Part shown: one piece after another, positions 8,063 to 15,590 of the stretch | How the letters are laid out: every line of letters starts with the position of its first letter | Position numbering within the stretch: the first letter of the stretch is position 1 | Assembly: GCA_030625465.1 (NCBI GenBank) | Contig: DAOUQS010000002.1 | Location: forward strand, 1-28,576 | Direction of reading: 5' to 3' | Length of the DNA stretch: 28,576 bases | Origin: Amylibacter sp. | Lineage (GTDB): Bacteria > Pseudomonadota > Alphaproteobacteria > Rhodobacterales > Rhodobacteraceae | Position numbers and translations under genes: made by a program | The notes under the pieces: generated by a model | The model's database searches: none | Seen by the model: only the letters and a program-made list of their open reading frames with translations | Told to the model about the DNA's origin: nothing

Positions 8063-8986
8063 CTATTTATATTTTGGCTCGCAGATCGGCGCATAATCCC
8101 CAGGTTCGCGGTGGAGATTAAAGTTGAAAACATTGTCACGCAGCTCTTTGCAGCGATCAAGGTCAATTTCCGCAAGTGCCACTTCGTCGCCAACACCCTG
8201 GGTGCGGGCGACAATCTCACCTGTAGGGGCAATGATGCAGCTTCCCGCGATTAGGTCGCAGTCTTCTTCACGCCCGGCCTTGGCGGTGGCGATCACCCAA
8301 CATCCGTTGGCATAGGCTCCGGCTTGCATGCACAGGTGATTGTGGAAATCCTGTAAATGGTCATGTTCTGGCGCTGGCGGATAATGCAAAGGCGTATTGT
8401 AGCCCAGCATGACCAACTCCGCCCCGCGCAAACCCAAAACCCGGAAAGTTTCGGGCCAGCGGCGATCATTGCACAGGCACATGCCCGCGGTGCCGCCAAA
8501 GGCATCAAAGACCGGAAAGCCCAGATCCCCATGCTCAAAATAACGTTTTTCAAGGTGCTGAAAGGGCCGCCATGACTCGTATTCTTTGTGGCCCGGCAAA
8601 TGGATCTTGCGATATTTTCCGACGATCTGCCCCGTGCCATCAACCAGAATTGAGGTGTTGAAACGATGCTTCACCCCGTCTTGCCAGACAAGTTCCGCGT
8701 AACCGAGATAAAAGCCTATATTCAGTTCAACAGCGGCATCAAAAAGTGGCTTCACATCGGCATTTGGCATTTCGGTTTCAAAATAGCCATCAATCGTGGC
8801 CTCATCCTCAAAAAACCAGCGGGGGAAAAAAGTTGTAAGAGCAAGCTCGGGAAAAACCACAAGTTTGCTGCCCTGACTGTGTGCTTCACGCAGCAATGCA
8901 ATCATCCGAGCCACAGCAGAACTACGAGGCTCATCCTTGGCAATCGGCCCAAGCTGAGCGGTGGCGGCTATATATTTACGTTTCAT
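8063..8986 (-). CDS. N-carbamoyl-amino-acid hydrolase (nitrilase superfamily)
   Basis: A 307-residue carbon-nitrogen hydrolase, expected to cut an N-carbamoyl amino acid into the amino acid, CO2 and ammonia in the cytoplasm. The catalytic triad sits at the positions of D-carbamoylases: Glu47 (VVFPELAL), Lys127 (GKYRKIHLPGH) and Cys172 (GMCLCNDRRWPE). The NDRRWPE motif after the cysteine and total length near 304 match that subgroup better than general nitrilases. It is the last gene of the TRAP/ammonia-lyase operon; its ATG overlaps the stop of the M20 hydrolase gene in an ATGA. The true substrate here may be a ureido compound other than a classical D-carbamoyl amino acid, given the neighbouring diaminopropionate lyase. 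Confidence 0.86.
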   Translation of the reverse strand: MKRKYIAATAQLGPIAKDEPRSSAVARMIALLREAHSQGSKLVVFPELALTTFFPRWFFEDEATIDGYFETEMPNADVKPLFDAAVELNIGFYLGYAELVWQDGVKHRFNTSILVDGTGQIVGKYRKIHLPGHKEYESWRPFQHLEKRYFEHGDLGFPVFDAFGGTAGMCLCNDRRWPETFRVLGLRGAELVMLGYNTPLHYPPAPEHDHLQDFHNHLCMQAGAYANGCWVIATAKAGREEDCDLIAGSCIIAPTGEIVARTQGVGDEVALAEIDLDRCKELRDNVFNFNLHREPGDYAPICEPKYK

Positions 8987-10236
8987 GGCTTTTGCTCTGT
9001 GCGCGGGACAACACCCGCCTGATTGAGGACAACCCGCATGAGAACATCGACCCCTGCCAAAATCTCCGCAGGCGCGGTGTATTCCCTGATATTATGGCTC
9101 AGCCCGCCTTGAGAGGGGACAAAAATCATCGCGGTCGGGCAGCTTGGTGCAAACATTTGAGCATCATGCCCGGCCCCGGAAGGCATCTTTTTTACAGAAT
9201 GGCCCAGTGCAGCGGCCTCATCTGCAATCATGTCAACCAATGCACTGTCAAACTCGACCGGCGCAAAGCGTGCTAGACAACGGCGAGTGACACTGCACCC
9301 CTGAGCTTTCGCAAATTCCTCTGCCGCTTGGTTCAGCCGCATCTCCGCCTGCTTTAAAAGGCTGTCGTCGGTATTGCGAAGATCAACCGTCATCACGGCA
9401 CGTTCGGGAACTACATTAACAAGGCCCGGCGAAACATCTAGCATACCAACCGTTGAGACCTGAGGTGGGCCGAATTCATCGGCAATCGCCCGAGTCTCAC
9501 AGGCAATCTGTGCCGCCACCAAACCTGCGTCGTTTCGCATGCTGATCGGAGTGGTGCCCGCATGGTTCGAGGTGCCCTCGATGACGTATTCGCTCCACGA
9601 GATACCTTGAACCCCGGTCACCGCACCGATGGCAGTGTTCTCGGTTTCGAGAACCGGGCCTTGTTCTACGTGAATTTCCAGGAAGCAATGCGGGGTGATT
9701 GCTTTGACCGGTGCCGCACCAGCATATCCTATACGGGAAAGCTCGCTGCCAACGGTTTTGCCATCAATCCCAGTAACCGCCAGCATCTCGTCCAGATCAA
9801 GCGCGCCCTGCGCGACCCCTGATCCCATCATGTCCGGCGCGAATCGTGCCCCTTCTTCATTGGTGAAAAAACCAATTGCAACTGGGCGTCGCGTTTGGAT
9901 TCCAGCATCATTCAAAGCCTCAATCACTTCGAGACCAGCCAAAACCCCAAGAGCGCCGTCATAAAGCCCCCCAGTGGCCACACTGTCGATATGTGACCCC
10001 ATCATCACAGGAGGACCACTTTCTATACCTTTGCGGATAGCCCATGTATTCCCGATGACATCTGTCATCAGCTCAAGGTCCAGTTCTTTCATCCAATTGC
10101 AGACCAGATCGCGCCCGGCCCAGTCCTCATCCGAAAGAGCAAGACGGCACACGCCACCGCCTTCCAGTGCACCCACCTTGCCAAGCATGAAAATACGCGC
10201 CATCAGGCGGTCAGGTATGATTGCGGGCTGGGTCAT
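8983..10236 (-). CDS. M20-family N-carbamoyl-L-amino-acid hydrolase / allantoate amidohydrolase-type enzyme
   Basis: A 417-residue zinc- or manganese-dependent amidohydrolase of the M20 fold, of the AllC/HyuC/beta-ureidopropionase branch. The dinuclear metal ligands can be placed: His82 (GSHIDSV), Asp93 (GGLYDGALG), Glu128 with catalytic Glu127 (TNEEGARF), His189 (LEIHVEQGP) and His381 (LSHNIREYT). The dimerisation-domain motif GTSNHAGTTPISMRNDA lies near residue 221. Enzymes of this branch remove the carbamoyl group from ureido acids. The gene overlaps its upstream neighbour (diaminopropionate ammonia-lyase) and its downstream neighbour (nitrilase-type carbamoylase) through ATGA junctions, so the three are translationally coupled. 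Exact substrate, and whether it acts before or after the second hydrolase, cannot be told from sequence. Confidence 0.86.
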   Translation of the reverse strand: MTQPAIIPDRLMARIFMLGKVGALEGGGVCRLALSDEDWAGRDLVCNWMKELDLELMTDVIGNTWAIRKGIESGPPVMMGSHIDSVATGGLYDGALGVLAGLEVIEALNDAGIQTRRPVAIGFFTNEEGARFAPDMMGSGVAQGALDLDEMLAVTGIDGKTVGSELSRIGYAGAAPVKAITPHCFLEIHVEQGPVLETENTAIGAVTGVQGISWSEYVIEGTSNHAGTTPISMRNDAGLVAAQIACETRAIADEFGPPQVSTVGMLDVSPGLVNVVPERAVMTVDLRNTDDSLLKQAEMRLNQAAEEFAKAQGCSVTRRCLARFAPVEFDSALVDMIADEAAALGHSVKKMPSGAGHDAQMFAPSCPTAMIFVPSQGGLSHNIREYTAPAEILAGVDVLMRVVLNQAGVVPRTEQKP

Positions 10237-11474
10237 TTTACGCCTTCCAATACAGTTGCTGCGTCCATCCCGACGAGTTGCTTATAAAGCGCGGGATCGG
10301 TGTCACCTTCGGTACCAAAAACCAGAACCCGCGATTCCGACCCAAGGCCCAACGTGGCACTTGCTTGGGCATCTGCGGCAGCTATTACCAGTCCAGCCAA
10401 ACCAGCAACTGCACTTTCACCCGCCACAATGGCTGCGTCACCCGCGACGGGGGTTGCGAGCCTTCGCATCATTTCAACAGCAGCGGTGTCGGGTATGGAC
10501 ATCACGGCGTCACCATGGTCTTTCAGAATTTCCCATGCCAACTCGGAAACCTCGCCGCAGGCCAACCCTGCCATCAACGTATCTAGATCGCCATCAATGG
10601 CGGTTGGTTGCCCATGACGAAAACTCTCTAGCCAGCAAGCCGAGCGATCAGGGTCCACCAGAACAATCGTTGGCCGCTGATTACCCCAGCGTCTTTTGGC
10701 TTGCGCAGCGACGGCGGCGGCCATGCCGCCCACACCGGTCTGCAGGAAGATATGTGTGGGGGGCGTCCCCATCAGATCCAGCGCCTCCGCACCCATAAGT
10801 TCATATCCCTGCATCACATCTTTTGGTATTTCCATATAGCCAGGGTATGAGGTGTCCGAGACGACAAACCACCCTTCACGCGTGGCTGTCCGCTGCGCTT
10901 CGCGCACGCTGTCGTCAAAATTGCCTTCGCAACGGCGCACTTCGGCACCATAAGATTCAATAGAAATTTTACGGCCCTCGGAAACTGTAGCGTGGATAAA
11001 AATTACGCAGCGGCAGCCAAAGGTCTGCGCGCCCCAAGCCACAGAGCGGCCATGATTGCCATCAGTTGCAGAGCAGACGGTGATATCGGATGTTATCTCT
11101 GGATAGGCTCCAGAGACGATCTCGTCCATTGTTACGTCTTTGCCGACACGAGTCGAAACTTCTTGCTGAAGCAGCTTGGCAACGGCGTAGGCACCCCCAA
11201 GCGCCTTAAAACTGCCCAATCCGAAACGGCTACCTTCGTCCTTGTAGTGAAGCTCTGCAATGCCGATTTGGCGCGCCATCCCTGCGAGGGGAACCAACGG
11301 CGTGGCTTCATAGCCCAACCAGGAGGAAATCGTTGATTTTGCCCGGTCGAAACCCGCATCACTCAGAATGTTGTTTTGTATCTGTGTCCACGGCAGGTTT
11401 TTTTCTGCATAGGTATTTTCCAACAAGGTAAAGTCGAATTCTGACCCGGCAGAAAGCGTTGAATTGTTCGTCAT
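10233..11474 (-). CDS. dpaL: diaminopropionate ammonia-lyase (PLP-dependent)
   Basis: A 413-residue fold-type II pyridoxal-phosphate enzyme resembling E. coli YgeX. It converts 2,3-diaminopropionate to pyruvate and two ammonia. The PLP lysine is Lys90 in RFGLGSFKALGGAYAV, and the asparagine loop appears as SATDGNHGRSVAWGA. The QTGVGGMAAAVAAQ stretch forms the phosphate-binding glycine loop. YMEIPKDVMQGYELMG is typical of the diaminopropionate lyase subgroup rather than threonine dehydratase. GAGGATAAT precedes ATG 11474. It follows dctP after a 77-base gap containing a hairpin and overlaps the next gene by ATGA. In E. coli ygeX likewise neighbours an M20 hydrolase (ygeY) and a hydantoinase gene, which supports a role in degrading ureido or hydantoin-derived compounds. 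Confidence 0.87.
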   Translation of the reverse strand: MTNNSTLSAGSEFDFTLLENTYAEKNLPWTQIQNNILSDAGFDRAKSTISSWLGYEATPLVPLAGMARQIGIAELHYKDEGSRFGLGSFKALGGAYAVAKLLQQEVSTRVGKDVTMDEIVSGAYPEITSDITVCSATDGNHGRSVAWGAQTFGCRCVIFIHATVSEGRKISIESYGAEVRRCEGNFDDSVREAQRTATREGWFVVSDTSYPGYMEIPKDVMQGYELMGAEALDLMGTPPTHIFLQTGVGGMAAAVAAQAKRRWGNQRPTIVLVDPDRSACWLESFRHGQPTAIDGDLDTLMAGLACGEVSELAWEILKDHGDAVMSIPDTAAVEMMRRLATPVAGDAAIVAGESAVAGLAGLVIAAADAQASATLGLGSESRVLVFGTEGDTDPALYKQLVGMDAATVLEGVK

Positions 11475-11516
11475 ATTATCCTCAGAAGTTCTAGTGGATC
11501 GTACTTATTTTGAGTG

Positions 11517-11544
11517 TCTCCGGGCGTAGAGTTCCGCCCGGAGA
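11517..11544 (-). other. intercistronic hairpin between dctP and dpaL
   Basis: A perfect 9-bp GC-rich inverted repeat (TCTCCGGGC / GCCCGGAGA) with a 10-base loop lies eight bases after the dctP stop. On the transcribed strand it is followed by ACACTCAAAATAAG, not a run of T, so it is not a normal intrinsic terminator. It more likely protects the 3' end of the binding-protein message and sets a higher level for dctP than for the enzymes. Confidence 0.6.
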
Positions 11545-11551
11545 TGTTTCA

Positions 11552-12589
11552 TCAGAATGCTGATTTCTCTTCTTCGACAGATGCAAGAAGCGCCTCAAGC
11601 ATGGCAATACCTTCCGCGCCATACTGCTCTTCAATCAGCGAGCGGACGGCGGGCTGTGCTACGGCCGCAAACTTGGCCTGCTCCGCGGTCGAAACCACAT
11701 TTACTTCCATCTTCTCTGCCAAAGCTGGCAAGCCACGATCAGAAGCTTCGATTACTCGGCTCATGGCGCGACCCGATTCGGTCGCCACTTCGGAAGCCCA
11801 ATTGACTAGATTTCTGTGCTCGTCGCTCAGACCATTATAGAAGCTTTCGTTCATCGACCAGATATAGGGCGTGATCACATGGTTGGTGATCGATAGGTAT
11901 TTCTGCACTTCGTCAAATTTGGCGAATGCGATCACCGGAACCGGGTTCATCTGGCCATCAGCCACACCTGTTTGAAGTGCTGTATACACCTCGGCCCAAG
12001 GAAGTGGTGTTGGCTTGCCGCCCAGCGAACCAACAATTGCTTCATGGGTTGGCAGGGTCATGGTGCGAATGCGCAGCCCTTCCATATCCGCAACACTGGT
12101 GATCGGACGTTGAGAGTTTGTGAAGGCAAAGAAGCCGCCTGAATCCAACATGCCAAGAATTTTCAGCTTAGTCTTGGTTTCCAAATCAGCGATGAACCGC
12201 TTACCAAATGAGCTGTCCTTAGTCATCACCCTGCTTGCAACGCCAATATTTGGGAATGCAAAGGGAATGTCGAAAACACCGACCAGAGGGTAGTGCTGGG
12301 CAATGCCTCCGGATGAAGAAATCGTGCTTTCGACCAACCCAGAGCGGACCTGGTCAATGACTTCATTATCCTTACCAAGCTGGCCATTGGAAAACAGCAG
12401 AACTTCGATGGCACCGTTCGAGTTTGACTCGACTAGCGACTTAAAAACTGCCGCCATAGCGCCAGAGTGGCTTCTGAACGGATCGTCCGGGTTGAGGTGG
12501 CCCAAGCGAATGGTGATATCCGCTGCAAAGACTCCGCCTGCTATGCAAGCCGTGGCGAGCCCCAGCGAGATTGTTTTCATAATTGACAT
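11552..12589 (-). CDS. dctP: TRAP transporter substrate-binding protein (DctP family)
   Basis: A 345-residue periplasmic solute receptor. The start is taken as ATG 12589 (MSIMKTISLG), which has an AAAGGAAAAAT ribosome site and gives a clean signal peptide with cleavage after VFA (about residue 22). The longer open frame begins with 43 residues that look untranslated. Mature features of the family include IRLGHLNPDDPF at the start, the GQLGKDNEVIDQVRSGLVE segment, MEGLRIRTM with the arginine that usually contacts the ligand carboxylate, and PLPWAEVYTALQTGVADGQ. It works with the DctM and DctQ proteins encoded just upstream. The ligand is therefore probably a carboxylate, plausibly the substrate of the downstream hydrolases and ammonia-lyase. 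Confidence 0.9.
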   Translation of the reverse strand: MSIMKTISLGLATACIAGGVFAADITIRLGHLNPDDPFRSHSGAMAAVFKSLVESNSNGAIEVLLFSNGQLGKDNEVIDQVRSGLVESTISSSGGIAQHYPLVGVFDIPFAFPNIGVASRVMTKDSSFGKRFIADLETKTKLKILGMLDSGGFFAFTNSQRPITSVADMEGLRIRTMTLPTHEAIVGSLGGKPTPLPWAEVYTALQTGVADGQMNPVPVIAFAKFDEVQKYLSITNHVITPYIWSMNESFYNGLSDEHRNLVNWASEVATESGRAMSRVIEASDRGLPALAEKMEVNVVSTAEQAKFAAVAQPAVRSLIEEQYGAEGIAMLEALLASVEEEKSAF

Positions 12590-12624
12590 TATTTTTCCTT
12601 TCCGGTTGGTTGTATTGTGCCCAC

Positions 12625-13914
12625 TCAAAGTCCGAGTAGACGAGGGATAAAGAGAGTAAGGTTTGGCCAGAATGCGATCAGCATTAGGATCGCAACCTCT
12701 GCCAGAATGAAGGGCCATAATTCCCGGGTGATACCTTCGACCGTTTCTCCGGTCACCGAGGCCAGCACAAAAAGACAGGCCCCGACGGGCGGCGTCATCA
12801 ACGAAATATTCAGTGCCAGAATGATCATGATACCAGCATGAACAGGATCCATCCCGATCTGGACGGTCAGCGGGGCAAGAACCGGTGCCAGAATGATCAG
12901 CGTCGCGTTGATATCCATGACCAGGCCGATCACCAGCAGCAATAGAAGGATCAGGCCGATAATCACGTTCGGGTTATCCGAAACCGACAAAAGCGCTTCG
13001 GCAATCATCTGGGGTACGCGGTTGAAGGTCATCCACCAGCCAAGGACCGAGGCTGCGGCAATGATCAGGAATATGATGCCGGTAATACGGGTGGTGCGCA
13101 CCGCAATTTGGTAAAGGTCGCTCCAGCTCAGCGCCCGGTAAATGACCCCGCCAACAAAAAGAGAATAGGCCACGGCAATAGCCGCCGCTTCCGTCGGAGT
13201 GGCAAAGCCACCAAGGATAGAACCCAGTATGAAAACCGGCAGCAACGCAGCCAGAAAGCCTTCGCGAAGCGCTAAAAACACGGACCGGAATGAAGGCCGT
13301 CCTTCACCTTTTGGCAGCCCCTTGCGCCGCGCAGTCAGCGCAATAAGGGCCATACATATCGCCGCAATCAAAAGTCCCGGCAGGATGCCTGCAGCGAATA
13401 ACCCGGCAATCGACACGCCCATGATCGAGCCATAGATGATCATCAGGGTAGAGGGCGGAATGGTCGGTCCGATAATGGACCCTGCTGCGGTCACAGCGCA
13501 GGCATAGGCACGCGAGTAGCCAGCCTTTTGCATGGCGGGAACAAGCGTATTTCCGAACGCTGCCGCGTCTGCGGTCGCAGATCCGGTGATCCCCGCAAAC
13601 ATCACCGAGGCGACCATGTTGGAATGCGCCATACCGCCCCGCATCCATCCGACCAATGCATTGGCGAGCTTAACAAGACCGTCGGTGATGCCTGAACGGT
13701 TCATAATTTCGCCAGCAAGAATGAAAAACGGCATTGCTAGGAACGGAAACATGTCGAGTCCGGCAAAAACCCGATCTGGAGCCATAGCTAGGAACCGCGG
13801 CCCCATATCCAGCATTCCGATCACGCCAGCGATCCCGATGGCAAATCCGACTGGCATCCCAAAAATAAGAAAGCCAAAAAACGCGAGCGGAACTAGAAGC
13901 AAACCCCAATCCAT
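12625..13914 (-). CDS. dctM: TRAP transporter large permease (DctM family)
   Basis: A 429-residue integral membrane protein of the DctM/ion-transporter superfamily. It is the sodium-driven translocating subunit of a TRAP carrier. Many hydrophobic helices are visible from the N-terminus (LLLVPLAFFGFLIFGMPVGF) to the end. Recognisable DctM stretches are PFFILAGEIMNRSGIT, GGMAHSNMVASVMFAGITGSATADAAAFG, IIGPTIPPSTLMIIYGS, GGFATPTEAAAIAVAYSL and LNISLMTPPVGACLFV. ATG 13914 has a strong AAAAGGAGG site and shares one base with the dctQ stop (TAATG). The dctP gene follows after 35 bases. Confidence 0.92.
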   Translation of the reverse strand: MDWGLLLVPLAFFGFLIFGMPVGFAIGIAGVIGMLDMGPRFLAMAPDRVFAGLDMFPFLAMPFFILAGEIMNRSGITDGLVKLANALVGWMRGGMAHSNMVASVMFAGITGSATADAAAFGNTLVPAMQKAGYSRAYACAVTAAGSIIGPTIPPSTLMIIYGSIMGVSIAGLFAAGILPGLLIAAICMALIALTARRKGLPKGEGRPSFRSVFLALREGFLAALLPVFILGSILGGFATPTEAAAIAVAYSLFVGGVIYRALSWSDLYQIAVRTTRITGIIFLIIAAASVLGWWMTFNRVPQMIAEALLSVSDNPNVIIGLILLLLLVIGLVMDINATLIILAPVLAPLTVQIGMDPVHAGIMIILALNISLMTPPVGACLFVLASVTGETVEGITRELWPFILAEVAILMLIAFWPNLTLFIPRLLGL

Positions 13915-14447
13915 TACTTTTCCTCCTTTTCGGAAAATTTAGCCCCAATTTCTTGCGGTGCACGTGCAACAAAATAGTCATGAATCCCAATGAGTAAGAG
14001 TTGAATACACGCAATAAATGCTGCCAGCGGAACGCCCGAGAACGGGTAACCTTTTGGGATCGCATAGATCATGGTAAAACGGGAAAAGCCACGCTCTGCG
14101 AAGGAAAGCCCATACCAGAACAGCGTAAAAAAGAATGCAAATCCAATAACATCAAAGCTGACAACCAGCCAACGGCGGACAGGTTCGGGCAAACGCGAAA
14201 ACACAAACGCAACCCCGATATGTTCTCGGTGTGCGATTCCACTTGAAATGGCCAGCAATGCCATCCATATCATTAGATAGCGCGCAAGCTCTTCAGTGAA
14301 GGTGATCGGAAGCGGAATAACATAGCGAGCAAGGACACCAAGCCATACATCCAGAACCAGAATCACAAGGAGGAGGACACAGATGCGCTCGACCAACCAA
14401 TTGATCCGAAGGCTCCATAATTTCGCTGTTTTGGCAACGCTCTGCAT
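13914..14447 (-). CDS. dctQ: TRAP transporter small permease (DctQ family)
   Basis: A 177-residue membrane protein with four predicted helices, the usual size and topology of DctQ. Visible features are the first helix around residues 15-40, the RYVIPLPITFTEELARYLMIWMALL segment, which is the family hallmark, and IAHREHIGVAF after helix two. It forms the inner-membrane complex with DctM. It is the first gene of the operon, opposite the RpiR-type regulator, with 104 bases between the two start codons. The ribosome site is weak (GAGAATCACACCT before ATG 14447). Confidence 0.88.
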   Translation of the reverse strand: MQSVAKTAKLWSLRINWLVERICVLLLVILVLDVWLGVLARYVIPLPITFTEELARYLMIWMALLAISSGIAHREHIGVAFVFSRLPEPVRRWLVVSFDVIGFAFFFTLFWYGLSFAERGFSRFTMIYAIPKGYPFSGVPLAAFIACIQLLLIGIHDYFVARAPQEIGAKFSEKEEK

Positions 14448-14487
14448 AGGTGTGATTCTCAGAAGTTAAATCTTAATTTGTACGTTG

Positions 14488-14505
14488 ATGAAAAACTATT
14501 TTCAT
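14488..14505. promoter_or_regulatory. candidate RpiR operator in the divergent dctQ/rpiR-type promoter region
   Basis: A perfect inverted repeat ATGAAAA-ACTA-TTTTCAT lies in the 104-base gap between dctQ and the regulator gene. RpiR-type regulators commonly bind dyads with TGAAA/TTTCA-like arms, and the position would allow control of both directions. The gap is AT-rich, so some symmetry is expected by chance. Confidence 0.4.
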
Positions 14506-14551
14506 TCATAAAGCAATAGTGTTATTATTTTTTCACACTCGGAGATGCGAA

Positions 14552-15421
14552 ATGACTGCAAACCCAAAGAAAAATTCCTTGCCCTCTCTTACTCAGAGGC
14601 TCCACCAAACCTATTCCACCATGCCCGGCGGTGAGAAAAAGGTCGCAGATACCGTTTTGAAAAGCCCCGGCGACCTTGCTATTTGGACGGCGTCAGAACT
14701 GGCTGCGCTCACCGGTGTATCGAATGCTACCGTAACGAGGTTGTTTCGACGGCTGGGATATTCGAACTATGACGAAGCACGGCAGGCATCACGCCGCCTC
14801 AGAGCGCAGGGCTCGCCGCTTTCCCTTTACGAGCATCAGAGCACTTCGCCTGATCACATAGGGTTTTTATCCGATCTGGCGCGTCAGGAGATGGCATTGG
14901 TCGAAGCTGCTCTGGCAGCCCTTGACCCGATATCTGTCACGGAAATATCCGCCCGACTTGCGTCTGCGGATTGTGTACGTCTGGCCGGTTTCAGAAATAG
15001 CCGAATTTTAGCCGAATATGCTGCGGCAACGCTCGGGCAATTCCGGAACGATGTTGTTCTGGTTGGCGACCCCAGTCAGACATTGGCCGAGAGCATCGCG
15101 GGACTGGGTGCGGGTGACATCGCTGTCATCATTGGCTTGCGCAGACGCCCAGCCTTTTTCTCGAGGTTTGTCAAAGAAGTCGCAGCAACCGGCGCAGATA
15201 TCCTGCTGATCGCAGATAACAGCATCCGCGAGGCACCAATGCATGCAACCTGGAGCATCACTTGCGCTGTCGAAACACCACATTTAATCGATTCCTATGT
15301 GGGTGCAATGGCGGTCATCCGCGCCCTGTTGCTGGGGGTAGTCAACTGTTTGGGCGAAGAGGGCAGGCAGCGCCTAATTACCCTAGAAAAGCTCCACGAA
15401 AACTTGTCAGAGCTTGAGTAG
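14552..15421 (+). CDS. RpiR/MurR-family transcriptional regulator with SIS domain
   Basis: A 289-residue regulator. Residues about 12-88 form the RpiR helix-turn-helix domain (PGGEKKVADTVLKSP, then SELAALTGVSNATVTRLFRRLGYSNYDE). Residues about 125-260 form a SIS fold (ASADCVRLAGFRNSRILAEYAA, DIAVIIGLRRRP, GADILLIADNSIREAP), which in relatives binds a phosphosugar or another small effector. The start is ATG 14552 with GGAGA seven bases upstream; an earlier in-frame start at 14519 lacks such a site. It is transcribed away from the TRAP/ammonia-lyase operon and is its most likely regulator. The SIS domain here controls an apparently nitrogen-compound operon, so its ligand need not be a sugar. 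Confidence 0.88.
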   Translation: MTANPKKNSLPSLTQRLHQTYSTMPGGEKKVADTVLKSPGDLAIWTASELAALTGVSNATVTRLFRRLGYSNYDEARQASRRLRAQGSPLSLYEHQSTSPDHIGFLSDLARQEMALVEAALAALDPISVTEISARLASADCVRLAGFRNSRILAEYAAATLGQFRNDVVLVGDPSQTLAESIAGLGAGDIAVIIGLRRRPAFFSRFVKEVAATGADILLIADNSIREAPMHATWSITCAVETPHLIDSYVGAMAVIRALLLGVVNCLGEEGRQRLITLEKLHENLSELE

Positions 15422-15590
15422 CGTGAATAGGGTGCGGTCATGTATGTCTGACGTCAGCACCTATAAGACAGAATTGGGCATTTAACTAACGAAGAATTTC
15501 TAGTTCTAATGTTTACACATCGGCATCTAGAGTTCTTAGTAAGTGACCTGTATAATAGATCATTAGAAATTAAAATTGCCCCTTTATCAT

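Noticed and set aside
7976-8254. Extension of the LysR remnant frame into the antisense of the carbamoylase gene
   Set aside because: It no longer resembles LysR and overlaps a gene with an intact catalytic triad; it is read-through of a broken frame.
9974-10798. 274-residue plus-strand frame opposite the M20 and ammonia-lyase genes
   Set aside because: Antisense shadow rich in Arg, Pro and Ser, spanning two firmly identified genes.
12590-12718. 43-residue N-terminal extension of DctP
   Set aside because: It would hide the signal peptide, and the real ribosome site lies just before ATG 12589.
15448-15457. CTGACGTCAG palindrome after the RpiR-type gene
   Set aside because: A 10-bp palindrome downstream of a stop codon with no T-run and no promoter context; likely chance.
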